Source: Ramlibacter pinisoli | GTDB taxonomy: Bacteria > Pseudomonadota > Gammaproteobacteria > Burkholderiales > Burkholderiaceae_C | Direction: 5' to 3' | NCBI RefSeq assembly: GCF_009758015.1 | Contig: NZ_WSEL01000009.1 | Span: 806,001-870,000, forward strand | DNA length: 64,000 bases | Shown: positions 61,672 to 64,000 of the stretch, piece after piece | Numbering within the stretch: position 1 is the stretch's first letter | How the letters are laid out: each line of letters starts with the position of its first letter | Program-made: the position numbers and the translations under genes | Notes under the pieces: model-generated | Seen by the model: the letters and a program-made list of their open reading frames with translations, nothing else | Database searches by the model: none | Told to the model about the DNA's origin: nothing

Positions 61672-62442
61672 GTGAGCCAAAACGCCCTCCACACCCTCTC
61701 CGAAGCCCTGCTCGCCGCCCGGCGCGCAGGCCCGGCGCTCGACGACGCCGCGTACGCCCGCCACATCGGCAGCGCCGACGACGCCTATGCCGTGCAGCAC
61801 GCGCAGTTGGCGGCGCTGGACGGCGCCGGCACCGTGCCGCGCCACTGGAAGTCGGGCGGCGCCTCGCGCGAGGCCACCCTCACCCATGCCCCGCTGCCGC
61901 GCGCCGGCGTGCTGGCCAGCGGCGCCGATGCCAGCCAGCTCGGGCTGCGCCACCTGCTGGTCGAAGCCGAGATCGCGCTGCGGCTGGCGCGCGACGTCAC
62001 CGCTGCCCAGGCGGCGGCGCTGTCGCACGGCGCCGTCGACGGCCTGGTCGACGCGATGTGCGTGTCGATCGAGATGGTCGATTCGCGCTGGGAGCGCTAC
62101 AGGGAAGCGCCGGCGCTGCTCAAGCTGGCCGACTTCCAGTCGCACGGGGCGCTGGTGCTGGGCGAGTTCGTGCCCTACCAGGCCCGCGACTGGGCGCGCC
62201 AGGAATGCCGGGTGCGCATCGGCGACTGCAAATGGCGGCTGTTCACCGGCACCCACTCGCTGGGCACGCCCGAGTGGCTGCTGCCGATCTGGCTGCGGCA
62301 CGCGACGGCCAAGACCGGCGCCACCGTCCCGGCGGGCACCGTCGTCACCACGGGCACCTGGTGCGGGCTGCTGCAGGCCCGCCGCGGCGACGTGGTGGAG
62401 GTCGGGTTCGACGGCGTCGGCGAGGCGAAAGTCCGCCTGTGA
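61672..62442 (+). CDS. 2-keto-4-pentenoate hydratase-like protein
   Basis: A 256-residue member of the FAH-like hydratase group (MhpD/ 2-oxopent-4-enoate hydratase type). The start is GTG 61672, 7 nt after a TAGCCT box. Family regions are HLLVEAEIALRLARDV with metal glutamates, DAMCVSIEMVDSRW, and a C-terminal TVPAGTVVTTGTWCGLL. No aromatic ring-cleavage genes are near, so its substrate is uncertain. It is separated from the next gene by 100 bp. Confidence 0.85.
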   Translation: MSQNALHTLSEALLAARRAGPALDDAAYARHIGSADDAYAVQHAQLAALDGAGTVPRHWKSGGASREATLTHAPLPRAGVLASGADASQLGLRHLLVEAEIALRLARDVTAAQAAALSHGAVDGLVDAMCVSIEMVDSRWERYREAPALLKLADFQSHGALVLGEFVPYQARDWARQECRVRIGDCKWRLFTGTHSLGTPEWLLPIWLRHATAKTGATVPAGTVVTTGTWCGLLQARRGDVVEVGFDGVGEAKVRL

Positions 62443-62542
62443 GCCGGCGGCCCACCGCGCCGGCGCCCGCCGGCGCGTCCGGGCCTTCTTGTCGCCTGCC
62501 GCCAGCCCGGCGCCGCCGTGCCGGCGCCACCCCAACCTGTCC

Positions 62543-62971
62543 ATGACCACCGCCCTGGCCGTCGTCGTGTGCGCCGTCTTCCTCCTGCTCGCGGCATGGC
62601 ATGTGCGCATGGCTTTCGCCGGACATGGCGGCGAGAGCGGCGCCGTGCCCAGCGTGGACGGCAAGCCGCTGTTCGCGCCGTCGCCGCGCGCCACCCTCGC
62701 GGTCGGCTGCGCGCTCCTGGCCTTCGCCGCCCTGGTCGCCAGCACCGCGGGCCTGCTGCCACCCGTGCTGCCCCCGGCCCTGCTGGCCTGGCTGTCGGGC
62801 GGCCTGGCGCTCGGCCTGCTCGCCCGCGCGATCGGCGAGTTCCGCTATGTCGGCTTCTTCAAGCGCGTGCGCGGCAGCCGGTTCGCGCGGCTGGACACCT
62901 GGGTCTACTCGCCCCTGTGCCTGCTGCTGGCCATCGGCGTCGCGCTGGTGGCGTGGGGCCGCCATCCCTGA
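62543..62971 (+). CDS. DUF3995 membrane protein
   Basis: A 142-residue membrane protein with four hydrophobic segments. VPSVDGKPLFAPSPRATL and FRYVGFFKRVRGSRFARLDT followed by YSPLCLLLAIGVAL are recognisable DUF3995 features. Function is unknown. The ATG at 62543 starts directly with the first membrane helix. Confidence 0.85.
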   Translation: MTTALAVVVCAVFLLLAAWHVRMAFAGHGGESGAVPSVDGKPLFAPSPRATLAVGCALLAFAALVASTAGLLPPVLPPALLAWLSGGLALGLLARAIGEFRYVGFFKRVRGSRFARLDTWVYSPLCLLLAIGVALVAWGRHP

Positions 62972-63023
62972 CGCCACACCCCCGGCAGCCCGCCTGCCCC
63001 TACCCCCTGAGACACCCCACGCC

Positions 63024-63266
63024 ATGCCGGACGACCTGCCGCCCCTGCCCGCCACCCCGCTGGGCCGCTACCGCCACTACAAGGGCCGCGACTACGAGGT
63101 GATCGGTGTCGCCCGCCACAGCGAGACGCTGGAGCCGCTGGTGGTCTACCGTCCGCTGGACGGCGCCAGCGGCCTGTGGGTACGGCCGCATGCGATGTTC
63201 TTCGAAGCGGTCGAGATCGACGGCCAGCGCCGCCCGCGGTTCGCGCGGGTCACGGACGCCGGCTAG
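63024..63266 (+). CDS. DUF1653 family small protein
   Basis: An 80-residue protein with the DUF1653 core: GRYRHYKGRDYEVIGVARHSET, PLVVYRPLDG, GLWVRPHAMFFEAVEIDG. These proteins are small, soluble, mostly beta, and of unknown function. It ends 51 bp before the convergent Bug receptor, with no clear terminator. Confidence 0.88.
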   Translation: MPDDLPPLPATPLGRYRHYKGRDYEVIGVARHSETLEPLVVYRPLDGASGLWVRPHAMFFEAVEIDGQRRPRFARVTDAG

Positions 63267-63317
63267 CCGTTCCATGACGGGGATGGCGTTGCCCGGCCTG
63301 ATGCGGGCGCCGCGGCC

Positions 63318-64000
63318 TCACTCCAGCTTGATGCCCTTGCGCGAGATGATGGCGCCGTAGAGGGCCGTGTCGTCCTGGATGCGCCGCGCCAGTGCGCCCG
63401 GCGACGGGTCGTCGACCTTCCAGCCCTGCACCAGCAGCTTCTGGCGCATCTCGCGCGCATCGACGATGCGGGCCAGCTCGGTCGCCAGCCGGGTGCGCGC
63501 CGGCGCCGACAGCCGGGCCGGGCCGACGATGGCGTTCCAGACCTCGATGTTCACGCCCTGCACGCCCAGCTCCTCCAGGGCCGGCAGGTCCGGCGCCAGC
63601 GGCGTGCGGCGCGCCGAGGTGCTGGCCAGCGCGACGACGCGGCCCGACTGCACCATGGGCGCGGCGGTCGACGCCGGCAGCAGCGCCATCTGCAATTGGC
63701 CGCCCAACATCGCGTTGAGGATGGCCGGCCCGCCGGTGTAGGGCACGTGCAGGGCCTCGAAACCGAGCTTCTCGCGCAGGACTTCCATGCCCAGGTGGGT
63801 GCCGGCGCCCAGGCCGGTCGATCCGTAGGCCGGCGGCTGCGACGCGGTCTTCACCTGGCGGATGAATTCGCGCGCCGAGCCGGAGCCGGCCGCGCTTTTC
63901 GGCGCCACCCACACCAGCGGCGCGGCGCCCACCAGCGCCAGCGGCGTGAAGTCCTTCTGCGGGTCGTAGGGCAGCTGCGGATAGAGGAACTTGGCGCTCG
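63318..64000 (-). CDS. Bug/TctC-family receptor, N-terminus beyond window
   Basis: The visible 227 residues run to the C-terminus of a periplasmic Bug-type receptor. SAKFLYPQLPYDPQKDFTPL, STGLGAGTHLGMEVLREKLG and VPYTGGPAILNAMLGGQLQ are family features. The start and signal peptide lie beyond position 64000. Its ligand is unknown. It differs from the receptors at 47 and 55 kb. Confidence 0.92.
   Translation of the reverse strand, partial: SAKFLYPQLPYDPQKDFTPLALVGAAPLVWVAPKSAAGSGSAREFIRQVKTASQPPAYGSTGLGAGTHLGMEVLREKLGFEALHVPYTGGPAILNAMLGGQLQMALLPASTAAPMVQSGRVVALASTSARRTPLAPDLPALEELGVQGVNIEVWNAIVGPARLSAPARTRLATELARIVDAREMRQKLLVQGWKVDDPSPGALARRIQDDTALYGAIISRKGIKLE

Overview
The window is about 64 kb of very GC-rich, gene-dense DNA with tightly packed, often overlapping operons. 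Gene content points to a betaproteobacterium of the order Burkholderiales, probably Comamonadaceae-like: Bug/TctC-type solute receptors, a zapB-like/zapA/6S RNA block, CaiB/BaiF CoA-transferases, a cobalamin salvage operon and a CbbR-like LysR protein. This placement is inferred from gene content and style; no rRNA or tRNA gene was seen. Most start sites were refined from overlaps, Shine-Dalgarno sequences and -10 boxes.

Layout. 1-2.4 kb: truncated acyl-CoA dehydrogenase, endonuclease III, a small coiled-coil protein and the fluoride channel CrcB. 2.5-12.2 kb: a four-gene MdtABC/MuxABC-like RND efflux operon with its own outer-membrane factor, all on the minus strand. 12.4-14.5 kb: a universal stress protein translationally coupled to a phosphodiesterase-like lipoprotein. 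14.5-23.4 kb: a cobalamin uptake and salvage operon (BtuB receptor, two BtuF-like proteins, CobU, BtuCD, CobQ, CobT) behind a cobalamin riboswitch whose P1 stem begins at the predicted +1. 23.4-25.2 kb: zapB-like, zapA, 6S RNA and a TSUP permease.

25.2-48.5 kb is the metabolic core. Glyoxylate carboligase, hydroxypyruvate isomerase and tartronate semialdehyde reductase form one operon. Next come a formyl-THF hydrolase-like protein with an apparent ATC start, two LysR regulators, and a small operon with an FAH-family protein and a PanE-family reductase. A large minus-strand operon follows: oxc, frc, a PAS protein, a second frc, and a two-gene NAD-linked formate dehydrogenase. A Crp/Fnr regulator diverges from oxc. 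A TctCBA transporter operon ends with an unusual cytidylate-kinase-like/BON fusion. Together these could import a small carboxylate (oxalate is the natural guess), activate it to oxalyl-CoA, decarboxylate it to formyl-CoA, oxidise the formate for NADH, and assimilate carbon through glyoxylate to glycerate. The PanE-family enzyme may be the missing oxalyl-CoA reductase.

48.7-64 kb: DUF899 protein, cytochrome P450, alpha/beta hydrolase, a CoA-transferase/crotonase/Bug receptor group, and a divergent pair of a serine-glyoxylate-type aminotransferase and a GntR regulator followed by a large FAD/Fe-S oxidase. The divergent pair shares two identical operators inside leaderless promoters. Small hypotheticals, a hydratase and a truncated Bug receptor close the window.

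Best leads: the TTGAC-N4-GTCAA sites that probably define a Crp/Fnr oxalate regulon, the PanE/oxalyl-CoA hypothesis, the twin operators at 56.9 kb, the cytidylate-kinase/BON fusion in the transporter operon, and the ATC start.
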